NCBI RefSeq assembly: GCF_900101905.1
Contig: NZ_FNAJ01000007.1
Location: forward strand, 186,001 to 250,000
From: Myxococcus virescens
GTDB taxonomy: Bacteria; Myxococcota; Myxococcia; Myxococcales; Myxococcaceae
Length of the DNA stretch: 64,000 bases
Direction: 5' to 3'
The notes under the pieces were generated by a model that did no database searches, was not told where the DNA came from, and saw only the letters and a program-made list of their open reading frames with translations. Position numbers and translations under genes: made by a program. This document shows, piece by piece, positions 43,168 to 52,554 of this stretch; positions within the stretch are counted from its first letter, which is position 1; each line of letters opens with the position of its first letter.

Positions 43168-44477
43168 GCTCCACGGTGCTCTTCAGACGGGGGCGTGTCA
43201 TCGACCCTCGCAACGGCGTGGACGGCGTCCGCGATGTGCTGGTCCGTGACGGCAAGGTGGTGGAGGTGTCGGAGTCCCTGCTGCCAGTGCCCTCCAGCGC
43301 CGAGGTGGTGGATGCCACCGGCAAGTGGGTGCTGCCGGGCTTCATCGACCTGCACGTCCACCTGCGCGAGCCAGGCGAGGAGGGCAAGGAGACGGTCCTC
43401 ACCGGCTGCCGCGCCGCCGTGGCGGGTGGCTTCACCGCCGTGGTGGCCATGCCCAACACCAAGGTGGTCAACGACAACGCCATGGTGACGGAGCTGGTGC
43501 TGAACCGCGCCCGCGCCGCGGGCCTGTGCCATGTCTATCCCGCCGGGGCCATCACCAAGGGCCTCAAGGGCGAGGAGCTGGCGGAGATGGGCGAGCTGGT
43601 GTTCGCCGGCTGCGTGGCCATCACCGACGACGGCCGCCCGGTGATGAACGCGTCGCTGATGCGGCGCACGCTCCAATACGCCACCCAGTTCGACGTGCCC
43701 GTCATGGTCCACGAGGAGGACCTGACGCTGTCCGCGGGCGGGGCCATGCATGAAGGCACCACGTCCACGCGGCTGGGCCTGCGCGGCATCCCCGCTTCCG
43801 CGGAGGTGGCCATGGTGGCGCGAGACCTGGTGCTGCTGGAGGAGACGAAGGGCCGGCTGCACGTGGCGCACGTGTCCTGCGAGGGCAGCGTGCGGCTCAT
43901 CCGCGAGGCCAAGCGCAGCGGGCTGCGCGTCACCTGCGAGGTGGCGCCACACCACTTCATCCTGGATGACCGCGCGGTGGGGGACTATGACACCCACGCG
44001 AAGATGGCCCCGCCGCTGCGCGCGGACACCGACGTGCAGGCCCTGCGCGAGGCGCTGGTGGACGGGACGGTGGACGCCATCGCCACGGACCATGCGCCGC
44101 ACGGGGTGTTGGACAAGCAGGTGGAGTTCGAGAAGGGCATCAACGGCATCGTGGGGCTGGAGACGGCCCTGGGGCTGACGCTGGAGCTGGTGCATGCGGG
44201 CGTGCTCACCGCGAACCGCGCGGTGGAGCTGCTGACGCACGGGCCCGCGAAGGCGTTCGGCCTGCCGGGCGGTCACCTGGCGCCTGGTGCGCCAGCGGAC
44301 GTCACGGTGGTGGACCCGGACGCGGAGTGGACGGTGGACGCCCACCAGTTCCATTCCCGCAGCCGGAATACACCGTTCCACGGTCGGAAGCAGAAGGGGC
44401 GCGTTATCCAGACGTGGGTCGCGGGCCACAAGGTATTCGACAAGGGCCAGGTCGGCCAGAGCAAGGAGTCGCGGTGA
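43164..44477 (+). CDS. pyrC: Dihydroorotase, type I
   Basis: 437 residues from ATG 43164, overlapping pyrB by four bases. It closes carbamoyl aspartate to dihydroorotate. Amidohydrolase metal motifs: [10 protein letters not shown], the central lysine/His region ([26 protein letters not shown]) and ATDHAPH. The substrate loop KMAPPLR is present. The sequence type is that of long, class I dihydroorotases often found with PyrB in non-covalent complexes. The stop TGA overlaps the carA ATG by one base. Confidence 0.96.
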   Translation: MSSTVLFRRGRVIDPRNGVDGVRDVLVRDGKVVEVSESLLPVPSSAEVVDATGKWVLPGFIDLHVHLREPGEEGKETVLTGCRAAVAGGFTAVVAMPNTKVVNDNAMVTELVLNRARAAGLCHVYPAGAITKGLKGEELAEMGELVFAGCVAITDDGRPVMNASLMRRTLQYATQFDVPVMVHEEDLTLSAGGAMHEGTTSTRLGLRGIPASAEVAMVARDLVLLEETKGRLHVAHVSCEGSVRLIREAKRSGLRVTCEVAPHHFILDDRAVGDYDTHAKMAPPLRADTDVQALREALVDGTVDAIATDHAPHGVLDKQVEFEKGINGIVGLETALGLTLELVHAGVLTANRAVELLTHGPAKAFGLPGGHLAPGAPADVTVVDPDAEWTVDAHQFHSRSRNTPFHGRKQKGRVIQTWVAGHKVFDKGQVGQSKESR

Positions 44478-45601
44478 TGACGAAGCGGGCAGTGCTCGCC
44501 CTGGCGGATGGCACCACGTTCGAAGGCCGTGCGTTTGGCGCGGTGGGCGAAACGGTGGGTGAAGTGGTGTTCAACACGACCATGTACGGTTATCAGGAGG
44601 TCCTCACGGACCCCTCGTACGTGGGCCAGATTGTCACCATGTCGTACCCGGAGATTGGCAACGTCGGCGCCAACCCGGAGGACGAGGAGGGCGCCCGGGT
44701 GCACGCGGTGGGCATGGTGGTGCGCGCCCTCAGCGCGCAGCCGTCCAACTGGCGCGCGAAGGAGTCGCTGGACGCGTACCTGAAGCGCAACGGCGTCGCC
44801 GGCATCGAGGGCATCGACACCCGCCGCCTGGTGCGCCACCTGCGCACGCACGGCGCGCAGATGGGCGTCATCTCCAGCGAGGGCCTGTCCCCCGAGGCCC
44901 TGGTGGAGCGTGCCCGCTCCGCGCGCGGCATGGAGGGCCTGGACCTGGCCACGGGCGTGTCCACGAAGGAGGCCTACACCTTCACCCAGCCCTCGCCGGA
45001 CGTCTTCACCGGCCTGGGAGAGGTGCGGGTGCCGGCCGAGCCCCGCTTCGACGTGGTGGCCTACGACTACGGCCTGAAGAAGTCGATGCTGCACTTCCTG
45101 GTGGACGTGGGCTGCCGCGTGACGGTGGTGCCGGCCACCACCACGGCGGAAGAGGTGCTGGCGCGCAAGCCGAACGGCGTCTTCCTGGCCAACGGCCCTG
45201 GAGATCCGGCGGCGGTGAAGGGCGCGGACCGCACCGTGGCGGCGCTGCTGGGCAAGGTGCCGGTGTTCGGCATCTGCCTGGGGCATCAAATCATGGCGCT
45301 GGCCCTGGGCGGCCGGACGTACAAGATGAAGTTTGGCCACCGGGGCGGAAACCAGCCGGTGAAGGACCTCACGACGGGCAAGGTGGAAATCACCGCGCAG
45401 AACCACGGCTTCGCCGTGGATGACGCCAGCCTCAAGGGCCTGGCCGTCGTGACGCACATCAACCTCAACGACGGCACGGTGGAGGGCCTGGCCGTCCCGG
45501 ACGCGCGGGCCTTCAGCGTGCAGTACCATCCCGAGGCCTCGCCGGGCCCCCATGACGCGCGCTATCTCTTCGACAGGTTCGCGAAGCTGATGGCGGGGTA
45601 G
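44477..45601 (+). CDS. carA: Carbamoyl-phosphate synthase small chain
   Basis: 374 residues from ATG 44477 (AAGGAG site). It is the glutamine amidotransferase subunit that supplies ammonia to CarB. The N-terminal half has the small-chain domain ([32 protein letters not shown]), and the C-terminal half a class I GATase domain with nucleophile Cys in FGICLGHQ and His-Glu in [10 protein letters not shown]. carB is not in this window, so the large chain is encoded elsewhere. Third gene of the pyrB-pyrC-carA unit. Confidence 0.96.
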   Translation: MTKRAVLALADGTTFEGRAFGAVGETVGEVVFNTTMYGYQEVLTDPSYVGQIVTMSYPEIGNVGANPEDEEGARVHAVGMVVRALSAQPSNWRAKESLDAYLKRNGVAGIEGIDTRRLVRHLRTHGAQMGVISSEGLSPEALVERARSARGMEGLDLATGVSTKEAYTFTQPSPDVFTGLGEVRVPAEPRFDVVAYDYGLKKSMLHFLVDVGCRVTVVPATTTAEEVLARKPNGVFLANGPGDPAAVKGADRTVAALLGKVPVFGICLGHQIMALALGGRTYKMKFGHRGGNQPVKDLTTGKVEITAQNHGFAVDDASLKGLAVVTHINLNDGTVEGLAVPDARAFSVQYHPEASPGPHDARYLFDRFAKLMAG

Positions 45602-45602
45602 G

Positions 45603-46283
45603 ATGGCACCACCGAATATGACCTCGTCGCTGTCACCGCTCTCCTATCAGCCGTATCTGGATCAGCTCATCGCCTTTGGCAGTGCCGAGTCGCGCAAGGA
45701 GGACCTGCTCCAGGCCAAGGCGGAGTACTTCCGTCTGACGGGCGAGGTCTTCGAGGACGACAAGCTCTTCGAACTGCGGATGGCGTCCTTCCTGGACTTC
45801 TACCTCTATGACCGCGTCTCGCCGCTGACGAACAAGACGCCGGCCACGGAGTTCTACGAGCAGCGCCTGGCCGGTTCCGCGCCCGAAGAGGCCAACGCCT
45901 TCCGGAGCTTCACGGAGACGGTCCATGGCCTCTTCGAGGTCCGCAAGCTGGGCAAGGGCGAGGTCCGTCTGCGCGAGCTGTACTCGGGCAAGGACTTCGA
46001 CGTGACGGAGCGCCGCCACGTCGCGGGCCTGGAGACGGGGGACATCATCGAGGCGCGCCTCATCCCCTTCGGTGGGCACCTGCTGTTCTCCTCCGCGTTC
46101 TGCTACCACCCCCGCATGGCCGTGAAGGCCATCAAGGCGGAGGTGAAGCGCCGAAAGAAGAAGGAGCCGGACCGCACGCCCAACGAGCTGGTGTGGGAGT
46201 GTGCCCGCCGTGCGCTCAACATGGAGCGCTACCGGCAGCTCGCCGTCGAGAAGATCTACGACTTCGAGCAGAAGGTCCTCTGA
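45603..46283 (+). CDS. Conserved-looking protein of unknown function
   Basis: 226 residues starting one base after the carA stop, so probably coupled to it. Soluble, charged and mixed alpha/beta with no signal peptide. Features: AFGSAESRKEDLLQAKAEYF, FLDFYLYDRVSP, HGLFEVRKLGKGEVRLRELYSG, DIIEARLIPFGGHLLFSSAF, then a basic stretch KAEVKRRKKKEPDRTP and a helical end. The middle recalls small beta-barrel binding domains (KGEVRLRELYSGKDFDVTE). Nothing specific to pyrimidine synthesis is seen. The family is not recognised. Confidence 0.72.
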   Translation: MAPPNMTSSLSPLSYQPYLDQLIAFGSAESRKEDLLQAKAEYFRLTGEVFEDDKLFELRMASFLDFYLYDRVSPLTNKTPATEFYEQRLAGSAPEEANAFRSFTETVHGLFEVRKLGKGEVRLRELYSGKDFDVTERRHVAGLETGDIIEARLIPFGGHLLFSSAFCYHPRMAVKAIKAEVKRRKKKEPDRTPNELVWECARRALNMERYRQLAVEKIYDFEQKVL

Positions 46284-46299
46284 GCCCGCTGGCCGCGGC

Positions 46300-46325
46300 G
46301 CCCCGGTGACGGCATGTCCCGGGGC
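46300..46325. terminator. GC hairpin between convergent genes
   Basis: GCCCCGG/CCGGGGC with a 12-base loop lies in the 56-base gap between two convergent genes. No T run on either strand. Confidence 0.4.
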
Positions 46326-46339
46326 CCCCGCTGGCCCGC

Positions 46340-47740
46340 TCAGATGCGGTGGATGCTCATCAGGTTGGTGTTGCCCGGGACGTTGAGCGGGACACCGGCC
46401 ACCACCACGACGGGCGTGCCGGGCGCGCAGAGCTTCTCCTTCCGGCACAGCTGACGCACCTGGGTGAGCATGGCGTCCGTGGTGGAGACGCGCGCCACCT
46501 GCATGCCCGTCACGCCCCAGTAGAGCGCCATGCGATTCACCGCCATCTCGCTCGGTGTGAGGGCGATGATGCGCGCGTGGGGCCGGAACTCGGAGATGAG
46601 GCGCGCGGTGTGGCCGCTCTCCGTGTAGGCGACGATCGTGCCAATGCCCAGCTGCGTCGCCGCCGCCACGGCCGCCGCGGCCACGCCGGTGCCCAGGTCC
46701 TCGGAGCGCTCGAAGGGGGAGTGGTGCTGGTGCTTCACCACACCGCGCTCCGTCTCCTCCACGATGCACGCCATGGTGGACGCCGCTTCGATGGGGTACT
46801 TGCCCGCGGCCGTCTCGCCCGACAGCATGACGGCGTCCGCGCCGTCGAGGATGGCGTTGGCCACGTCGGACACCTCGGCGCGGGTGGGGCGCGCGTTGGC
46901 CACCATGCTCTCCAGCATCTCCGTGGCGACGATGACGAGCCCGCCCATGCGGTTCACCGCGCTCACCATGTGCTTCTGGATGGCCGGCAGGCGCTCCAGG
47001 GGCATCTCCACGCCCAGGTCGCCACGCGCCACCATGATGCCGTCCGCCACGGCGGCAATCTCTTCCACGCGCTCCACCGCCTGGGGCTTTTCAATCTTCG
47101 CGATGAGCGGCGTCTTCAGCTTCGCCACGTGCGCGCGCGCCTTCTTGATGTCCTCGGGCGTGCGGACGAAGGACAGCGCCACGTAGTCCACGCCCACCTC
47201 CTGGCCGAAGGCCAGGTCCACCGCGTCCTTGCGGGTAATCGTGGGCACCGACATGGGCGAGCCGGGCAGGTTGAGGCCCTTGTGATTCTTCAGCACGCCG
47301 CCCACCTCCACGCGGCACTGCACGTCCTGCCCTTGGACGCGCAGCACCCGCAGCCGCACGCGCCCGTCATCCAGGAGGATTTCGTGGCCCTTGGCCACGT
47401 CCTTCACCAGCGTCTTGATGGGGGTGGGGATGACGCCGTCCTGGCCCAGGACGTTGCGCGTCGTCACCGTGACGGACTGGCCCGGCTTCACCAGCAGTTG
47501 TCCCCCCTCGAAGCGGCCCAGGCGGATCTTCGGTCCCTGGATGTCCTGGAGGATGGCCACCGGCGTGCCCAGTCGCTTCGCGACCTTGCGGATGGTTTCC
47601 ACCCGGCGGCGGTGCTCCTCGTGCGTGCCGTGCGAGAAGTTCAGCCGCGCCATGTTCATGCCCGCGCGGATGAGCCCTTCGATGACCTCGGGCGAGTCCG
47701 AAGCGGGGCCCAGGGTGCAGATGATTTTCGCCTTGCGCAT
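46340..47740 (-). CDS. pyk: Pyruvate kinase
   Basis: 466 residues from the ATG at 47740, preferred over the ATG four codons upstream (47752) by homology. It converts phosphoenolpyruvate and ADP to pyruvate and ATP. Motifs: KIICTLGPAS, GMNMARLNFSHG, LQDIQGPKIRLG, the catalytic MVARGDLGVEMP with Lys in IAKIEKPQAV, ATEMLESM and SGETAAGKYP. A C-terminal regulatory domain is present (IVAYTESGHTARLISEFRP). Transcribed alone on the minus strand. Confidence 0.96.
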   Translation of the reverse strand: MRKAKIICTLGPASDSPEVIEGLIRAGMNMARLNFSHGTHEEHRRRVETIRKVAKRLGTPVAILQDIQGPKIRLGRFEGGQLLVKPGQSVTVTTRNVLGQDGVIPTPIKTLVKDVAKGHEILLDDGRVRLRVLRVQGQDVQCRVEVGGVLKNHKGLNLPGSPMSVPTITRKDAVDLAFGQEVGVDYVALSFVRTPEDIKKARAHVAKLKTPLIAKIEKPQAVERVEEIAAVADGIMVARGDLGVEMPLERLPAIQKHMVSAVNRMGGLVIVATEMLESMVANARPTRAEVSDVANAILDGADAVMLSGETAAGKYPIEAASTMACIVEETERGVVKHQHHSPFERSEDLGTGVAAAAVAAATQLGIGTIVAYTESGHTARLISEFRPHARIIALTPSEMAVNRMALYWGVTGMQVARVSTTDAMLTQVRQLCRKEKLCAPGTPVVVVAGVPLNVPGNTNLMSIHRI

Positions 47741-47867
47741 AGGGCTGCGCATCCTAGGCGCCTGGGGGCCCGGCTTGACAGCCTTGCGCCCGCGGGACTA
47801 ACTCTTCTGCCGACGCGGGCCTCTCACCAGGCGCCGCGGAGCCTTTGCGCTCTCGATGGCAGAGAGA

Positions 47868-47905
47868 GAAAGCCCGGCATCCCTGGGAGGGGGGGCCGGG
47901 CTTTC
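47868..47905. terminator. Rho-independent terminator, mainly for the minus-strand nuclease-domain gene
   Basis: GAAAGCCCGGC and GCCGGGCTTTC form a perfect 11-bp stem. On the minus strand it follows the stop at 47929 and is trailed by TCTCTCTCT; on the plus strand it ends in TTTCTTG. Confidence 0.8.
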
Positions 47906-47928
47906 TTGCAAGGGCCTCTCATCAGGCC

Positions 47929-48690
47929 CTAGAGCTCGATTTCCTTGCCCGTGCCCAGCGGTGCCTTGGGCATCGAGTGGCCCGGCGGCAGGCCTTCCAT
48001 GTCCATGTCGATGGGCGGCTCGCTCGGGGCGCCCGGGGCAGGGAAGCCGGGCGCGTCCAGCGGCCCGCTGCCGCCCACGCCGGGGCCTTCCTGCTGGAGG
48101 CCCTCGATCTCCTCACGGGTGATGCCGGCCAGCGTCAGCACCTTGCGGGTGACGCGGATGCGGGCATGGCTGGTGAGCGCCATGGCGATGGAGTCCGACG
48201 GCCGGGCATCCAGCGTCATCTTCTTCTTGCCCTGCTCCAGGAAGACACGGCCCGAGTAGACGTTGTCACGCAGGTCGTCGATGCGGACCTCCGTCACCTT
48301 GGCGCCCAGCTCCGTCACCACGTCGTCCAGGAGGTCCTGTGCGAGCGGCTGGGGTGGCTGGCGCTCCGCCAGCCGGAAGGCGATGGAGATGGCCGAGGCC
48401 TCGTCCACGAACACCGGGAGGACGATGCCCTTGTCCTTGGTGGCCAGGACCACGGCGTGGGCCTGGGCCTCCTCCAGCGGGACGACATCCTGCACCTCGA
48501 GCTCGACGAGCTCGGAGCAGGCCTTGGGGTCGTCTTCACCTTCGGTGATGCAGGGCTGACCCTGAGCCTTACCCAGGGCCGCCAGCGCTACGGGTGGAGT
48601 GAAGGCGGGAAACATCAGCAGCCCTCCGAGCGCCAGAAGCACGGCCGAGAGAGGTGCGACGAACAAAGTGGCGCGGTTGGGCGTTTTCAC
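47929..48690 (-). CDS. Secreted bifunctional-nuclease (DUF151) domain protein
   Basis: 253 residues. A signal-like hydrophobic start (residues 10-38) is followed by a BFN/DUF151 domain: VELEVQDVVPLEEAQAHAVVLATKD, IVLPVFVDEASAISIAFRL, the core LDARPSDSIAMALTSHARI and VRIDDLRDNVYSGRVFLEQ. In plants and some bacteria this domain is a nuclease or regulator; in bacteria its function is uncertain. The C-terminal 60 residues are Pro/Gly-rich. Export would place the domain outside the cytoplasm, which is atypical. Has its own terminator. Confidence 0.85.
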   Translation of the reverse strand: MKTPNRATLFVAPLSAVLLALGGLLMFPAFTPPVALAALGKAQGQPCITEGEDDPKACSELVELEVQDVVPLEEAQAHAVVLATKDKGIVLPVFVDEASAISIAFRLAERQPPQPLAQDLLDDVVTELGAKVTEVRIDDLRDNVYSGRVFLEQGKKKMTLDARPSDSIAMALTSHARIRVTRKVLTLAGITREEIEGLQQEGPGVGGSGPLDAPGFPAPGAPSEPPIDMDMEGLPPGHSMPKAPLGTGKEIEL

Positions 48691-48796
48691 GCCTTTAAGC
48701 TACGCACCCGGCCATCTGTCGGGAGGGTTGCGCTCCAGGCCCGGTTACCCCCTGCTGCGTGGGGTGCTCCCCGGGCTGGAGGGCAGGCGGACAGGC

Positions 48797-49156
48797 TCAA
48801 CGACGGTCGTCGTCGTCCTCGTCCTCGTCGTAGTCCTCTTCGTCGTCGACGTCCTCGTCCTCGTCCTCATCGAGGTCGTCGTCCTCCGAATCGTCCTCGT
48901 CGTCTTCCTCGTCGTCGTCGTCGAGCATGTCCTCCAGGTCCTCGGACTCCAACGTCATGGACACGGCGAACCGCTTGTCGAGCGCGGCGATCTGCGCGCG
49001 CATCTCCGTGAGCGCTGCGACGAAGTCCTCCGTGAGGTTGGCGGGCGCCTTGGCGTCGCAATGCGGGCAGACGATTTTTTCAGTCCCTTCGATGAGGTCC
49101 TGAGCGTCCAGCTCGAAGCTCGCCTCGCACTTCTGGCAGGTGAAGTCGATGCTCAT
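48797..49156 (-). CDS. Zinc-ribbon protein with poly-acidic tail
   Basis: 119 residues from ATG 49156. The first 35 residues hold two CxxC pairs (FTCQKCEAS and VCPHCDAK), a typical zinc ribbon, then a helix (FVAALTEMRAQIAALDKRF). The last 50 residues are almost purely Asp and Glu, encoded by repetitive GAC/GAG codons. Zinc ribbon with acidic tail suggests binding to basic proteins or nucleic-acid-associated machines. Function unknown. It is divergent from the acyl-CoA ligase gene. Confidence 0.8.
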   Translation of the reverse strand: MSIDFTCQKCEASFELDAQDLIEGTEKIVCPHCDAKAPANLTEDFVAALTEMRAQIAALDKRFAVSMTLESEDLEDMLDDDDEEDDEDDSEDDDLDEDEDEDVDDEEDYDEDEDDDDRR

Positions 49157-49251
49157 GGTCGGGCGCGGCATACAAAGCACTCCAACCAGCTGTCAACGTC
49201 CGAGACGGGGGGACATTGGTAGGGGGCCTTGCTTCCGCTAGCGTTCGGGGC

Positions 49252-51072
49252 ATGGACCTTCCCAAGTCGGTGGTGCATGCGCTCCATGACCGGGCCGCAC
49301 AGCAGGAGCAGCGCCCAGCCCTGTGGACGCGCCGTGGGGGCGCCTATGCGCCCACCTCGTGGTTTGAATATGCGCAACGGGTGCGGCGCTTCGCCCTGGG
49401 GTTGCACGCGCTGGGGGTGGGTGCGGGCCAGCCGGTGGGCATCCTGAGCTTCAACCGCGAGGAGTGGCACGTCGCCGATCTGGCGGCCATCGCCATGGGG
49501 GGCGTCCCTGTCGGTCTCTACACCACCAGCGCCCCGGAGCAGCTGGAGTACATCCTGGGGCACTGCGAGGCCACGCTCCTGGTCGTGGAGAACGAGAAGC
49601 ACCTGCGTACCGCCCTGGCCCTGCGCGAGCGGCTGCCCAAGCTGCGCCACGTGGTCGTCATCGAGGCGCCCACGGTGCTCCCGGAGGGCGTGCTGCGCTA
49701 CGCGGACGTCATGGCCCTGGGCACCGGCGCGGACGAGAAGCCCTACTGGGACAGCATCCACGCCTTGAAACCGGAGGCCATGGGCACGCTCATCTACACC
49801 TCCGGCACCACCGGACACCCCAAGGGGGTGATGCTCAGCCACCACAACCTGGTGTGGACGGCGAATCAGCTCACGGACTCGGTGACGTTCGGCCAGCCCG
49901 CCGCGTCCTCGCTCGTGTCGTATCTGCCGCTGTCGCACATCGCCGAGCAGATCATCTCCCTCTACAGCCCCTTGCTGAACGGGGTGCAGGTGTACTTCGC
50001 GGCATCGGTGGACACGATGCCGCAGAGCCTGCGGGAGGTGCGTCCCTCGTTCTTCTTCGGCGTGCCGCGCGTGTGGGAGAAGTTCAAGGCGAAGGCGGAG
50101 GAAGGGCTGGCCTCGCAGCCGCCCTCGAAGCGCCGGGTGGTGGCCTGGGCGCGCCGGGTGGCCTCGGAGCGGCATGAGCGGGTGATGCGCCACCAGAGCG
50201 TCCCGATGGCGCTGGAGGCCCAGTATCAGCTCGCCAGGCGGCTCGTGTTCGCCCCGCTGAAGGAGCGCATCGGCATGGAGCGGGTGTCCTTCTTCGCCAC
50301 GGCGGCGGCGCCCGTCGGCCGGGAGGTGCTGGACTTCTTCGCCTCCATCGACATGGTCATCCACGAGGTGTGGGGCATGACGGAGGTGACGGGCCCTGGC
50401 ACGGTGAACACCGAGTCCCACACGCGGCTGGGCTCGGTGGGCCGGGCGATGATGGGGGTGGAGCTGCGCATCGCGGACGACGGCGAGCTGCTGGTGCGCG
50501 GCGGCAACGTCTGCATGGGGTACTACAAGAACCCGGAGGCCACCGCCGAGCTGCTGGCGGACGGGTGGCTGCACTCCGGTGACGTGGGCCAGCTGGACGC
50601 GGACGGCTACGTCCAGATCACCGGCCGCAAGAAGGACATCATCGTCACCTCGGGCGGGAAGAAGACGTCTCCCTCCAACATCGAGGAGCTGCTGAAGGCC
50701 CTGCCCGGTGTGGGGCATGCGGTGGTGCTGGGCGATCGCCGCAACTTCCTGGTGGCCTTGCTGACGTTGGACGCGGAGAAGGCGCGGGCCCTGGCCAGGA
50801 CTCAGGGGTGGCCGGAGGACGCGGCTCGGCTCGCGGAGGATGCCCGCCTGCGCCAGCTCCTCCAGGAGCGCGTGGAGCGCGATGTGAACCCGAAGCTGTC
50901 CCGCTTCGAGACCATCAAGCGCTTCGTGGTGCTGCCGAAGGACTTCTCCGTGGAGGGCGGTGAGCTGACGCCGAAGCTGAGCGTGCGCCGCAACGTGGTG
51001 GCGGAGAAGTACGCCAGCCTCGTGGAGTCGCTCTACGACGAGTCCCCGCACGGCGGTTCCCAGACGGGCTGA
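49252..51072 (+). CDS. Long-chain fatty acid-CoA ligase
   Basis: 606 residues from ATG 49252. An ANL-superfamily adenylating enzyme: the phosphate loop YTSGTTGHPKG, the adenine motif EVWGMTEVTG, HSGDVGQLDADG and the C-terminal hinge TGRKKDIIVTSGGKK. Close to the FadD15/FACL-type long-chain ligases common in actinobacteria and myxobacteria. It activates fatty acids for beta-oxidation or lipid synthesis. A terminator separates it from citrate synthase. Confidence 0.92.
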   Translation: MDLPKSVVHALHDRAAQQEQRPALWTRRGGAYAPTSWFEYAQRVRRFALGLHALGVGAGQPVGILSFNREEWHVADLAAIAMGGVPVGLYTTSAPEQLEYILGHCEATLLVVENEKHLRTALALRERLPKLRHVVVIEAPTVLPEGVLRYADVMALGTGADEKPYWDSIHALKPEAMGTLIYTSGTTGHPKGVMLSHHNLVWTANQLTDSVTFGQPAASSLVSYLPLSHIAEQIISLYSPLLNGVQVYFAASVDTMPQSLREVRPSFFFGVPRVWEKFKAKAEEGLASQPPSKRRVVAWARRVASERHERVMRHQSVPMALEAQYQLARRLVFAPLKERIGMERVSFFATAAAPVGREVLDFFASIDMVIHEVWGMTEVTGPGTVNTESHTRLGSVGRAMMGVELRIADDGELLVRGGNVCMGYYKNPEATAELLADGWLHSGDVGQLDADGYVQITGRKKDIIVTSGGKKTSPSNIEELLKALPGVGHAVVLGDRRNFLVALLTLDAEKARALARTQGWPEDAARLAEDARLRQLLQERVERDVNPKLSRFETIKRFVVLPKDFSVEGGELTPKLSVRRNVVAEKYASLVESLYDESPHGGSQTG

Positions 51073-51097
51073 GCGCGCCGGCGCCGCGGGAAAGCGA

Positions 51098-51131
51098 AAG
51101 GGGCGGGGAACCTCGCGGTTCCTCGCCCCTT
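51098..51131. terminator. Bidirectional terminator between acyl-CoA ligase and citrate synthase genes
   Basis: AAGGGGCGGGGAACC and GGTTCCTCGCCCCTT form a 15-bp stem (one G-T) with a 4-base loop between convergent genes. On the plus strand it is followed by CGTGCTTCT; on the minus strand the stem ends in CTTTCGCTTT. Confidence 0.8.
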
Positions 51132-51175
51132 CGTGCTTCTGGCCCACGCGAGAAGCGCGGGCCGTGTGTCACAGC

Positions 51176-52477
51176 CTACTTGGCGGCGCGCTTGTTCATG
51201 GGGACGTAGTCGCGGCGCGGGGCGCCCGTGAACACCTGGCGCGGACGGGCGATCTTCTGCTCGTTGTCCGTCACCATCTCCTCCCACTGCGCGCACCAGC
51301 CCACCGTGCGGGGGATGGCGAAGAGCACCGGGAACATCTCGACCTGGAAGCCCATCGCCTCGTAGATGAGGCCCGAGTAGAAGTCGACGTTCGGGTACAG
51401 CTTCCGCTTCACGAAGTACTCGTCCTCGAGCGCGATGCGCTCCAGCTCGACGGCGATCTCCAGCAGCGGGTTCTTGCCCGTCACCTCGAAGACCTCGTCG
51501 GCCACGCGCTTGATGACCTTGGCGCGCGGATCGTAGGACTTGTAGACGCGGTGACCGAAGCCCATCAGCTTCTTCTCACCCTCGCCGCTCTTCACCGACT
51601 TGATGAACTCCGGGATCTTGGAGACGTGGCCGATGTCGCGGAGCATGCGGAGCACCGCCTCGTTGGCGCCGCCGTGCAGCGGGCCGTAGAGGGCGCCGAT
51701 GCCCGCGCTGACCGCCGAGTACGGATCCACCTCGGACGAGCCCACCGTGCGCACGGACGTGGTGGAGCAGTTCTGCTCGTGGTCCGCGTGCAGGATGAAG
51801 AGGATGTCGAGCGCGCGCTCGAGCACCGGGTGGACCTTGTAGGTCGACGTGCCGATGCGCTTGATCATCGCCAGGAAGTTGGCGACGTAGGACAGGTCGT
51901 TGTCCGGGTAGATGTACGGCAGGCCCATCGTGTGCCGGTAGGAGAACGCGGCGATGGTGGGCATCTTCGCGATGAGCCGCGTGATCTGGATGCGGCGGCT
52001 CAGCGGGTCCTTGATGTTCTTCGCGTCGGGGTAGAAGCTGGACAGCGCCGCCACCGTGGAGCTCACCATGGACATGGGGTGCGCGTCGTAGCGGAACCCG
52101 TCCATGAAGCTCTTCACGTTCTCGTGCACGTAGGTGTGGTGCGTGACGAGGTGGTTGAACTGCTGCAGCTCCTTCTCCGAGGGCAGCTCACCGTTCAGCA
52201 GGAGGTAGGCGACCTCGAGGAAGCTCGACTTCTCCGCGAGCTGCTCGATGGGGTAGCCCCGGTACTCGAGGATGCCCTTGTCGCCGTCGATGAAGGTGAT
52301 GGCGCTCTTGCAGTTGGCGGTATTGAGGAACGCCGGATCGTAGCCCATCAACCCAAAGTCATCGTCGCCCGTTTTGATCTGGCGGAGAGCATTGGTGCGA
52401 ATACAGCCGTTCTCGATCGGGACCTCGTAGGTCTTCCCGGTCCGATTGTCGGTGATCGTCAGCGTGTCCTTGGCCAT
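51176..52477 (-). CDS. gltA: Citrate synthase
   Basis: 433 residues, the hexameric Gram-negative type. It condenses oxaloacetate and acetyl-CoA. Active-site motifs: ILHADHEQN, GPLHGGANEAV, MGFGHRVYK and NVDFYSGL, which carry the catalytic His, His and Asp. The N-terminal extension (TDNRTGKTYEVPIENG) is typical of the NADH-sensitive class. Transcribed towards its terminator. The aroA gene lies upstream on the same strand, 77 bases away, so it could be co-transcribed with aro genes, but an A/T-rich stretch near 52500-52530 suggests its own promoter. Confidence 0.97.
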   Translation of the reverse strand: MAKDTLTITDNRTGKTYEVPIENGCIRTNALRQIKTGDDDFGLMGYDPAFLNTANCKSAITFIDGDKGILEYRGYPIEQLAEKSSFLEVAYLLLNGELPSEKELQQFNHLVTHHTYVHENVKSFMDGFRYDAHPMSMVSSTVAALSSFYPDAKNIKDPLSRRIQITRLIAKMPTIAAFSYRHTMGLPYIYPDNDLSYVANFLAMIKRIGTSTYKVHPVLERALDILFILHADHEQNCSTTSVRTVGSSEVDPYSAVSAGIGALYGPLHGGANEAVLRMLRDIGHVSKIPEFIKSVKSGEGEKKLMGFGHRVYKSYDPRAKVIKRVADEVFEVTGKNPLLEIAVELERIALEDEYFVKRKLYPNVDFYSGLIYEAMGFQVEMFPVLFAIPRTVGWCAQWEEMVTDNEQKIARPRQVFTGAPRRDYVPMNKRAAK

Positions 52478-52554
52478 GGGGCGGAGATTTCACAGGGGGG
52501 AGAGTGCTTTCAACAAAAAAGAACGATAAGTCTGCTGGACGGACACTGAGGGTC

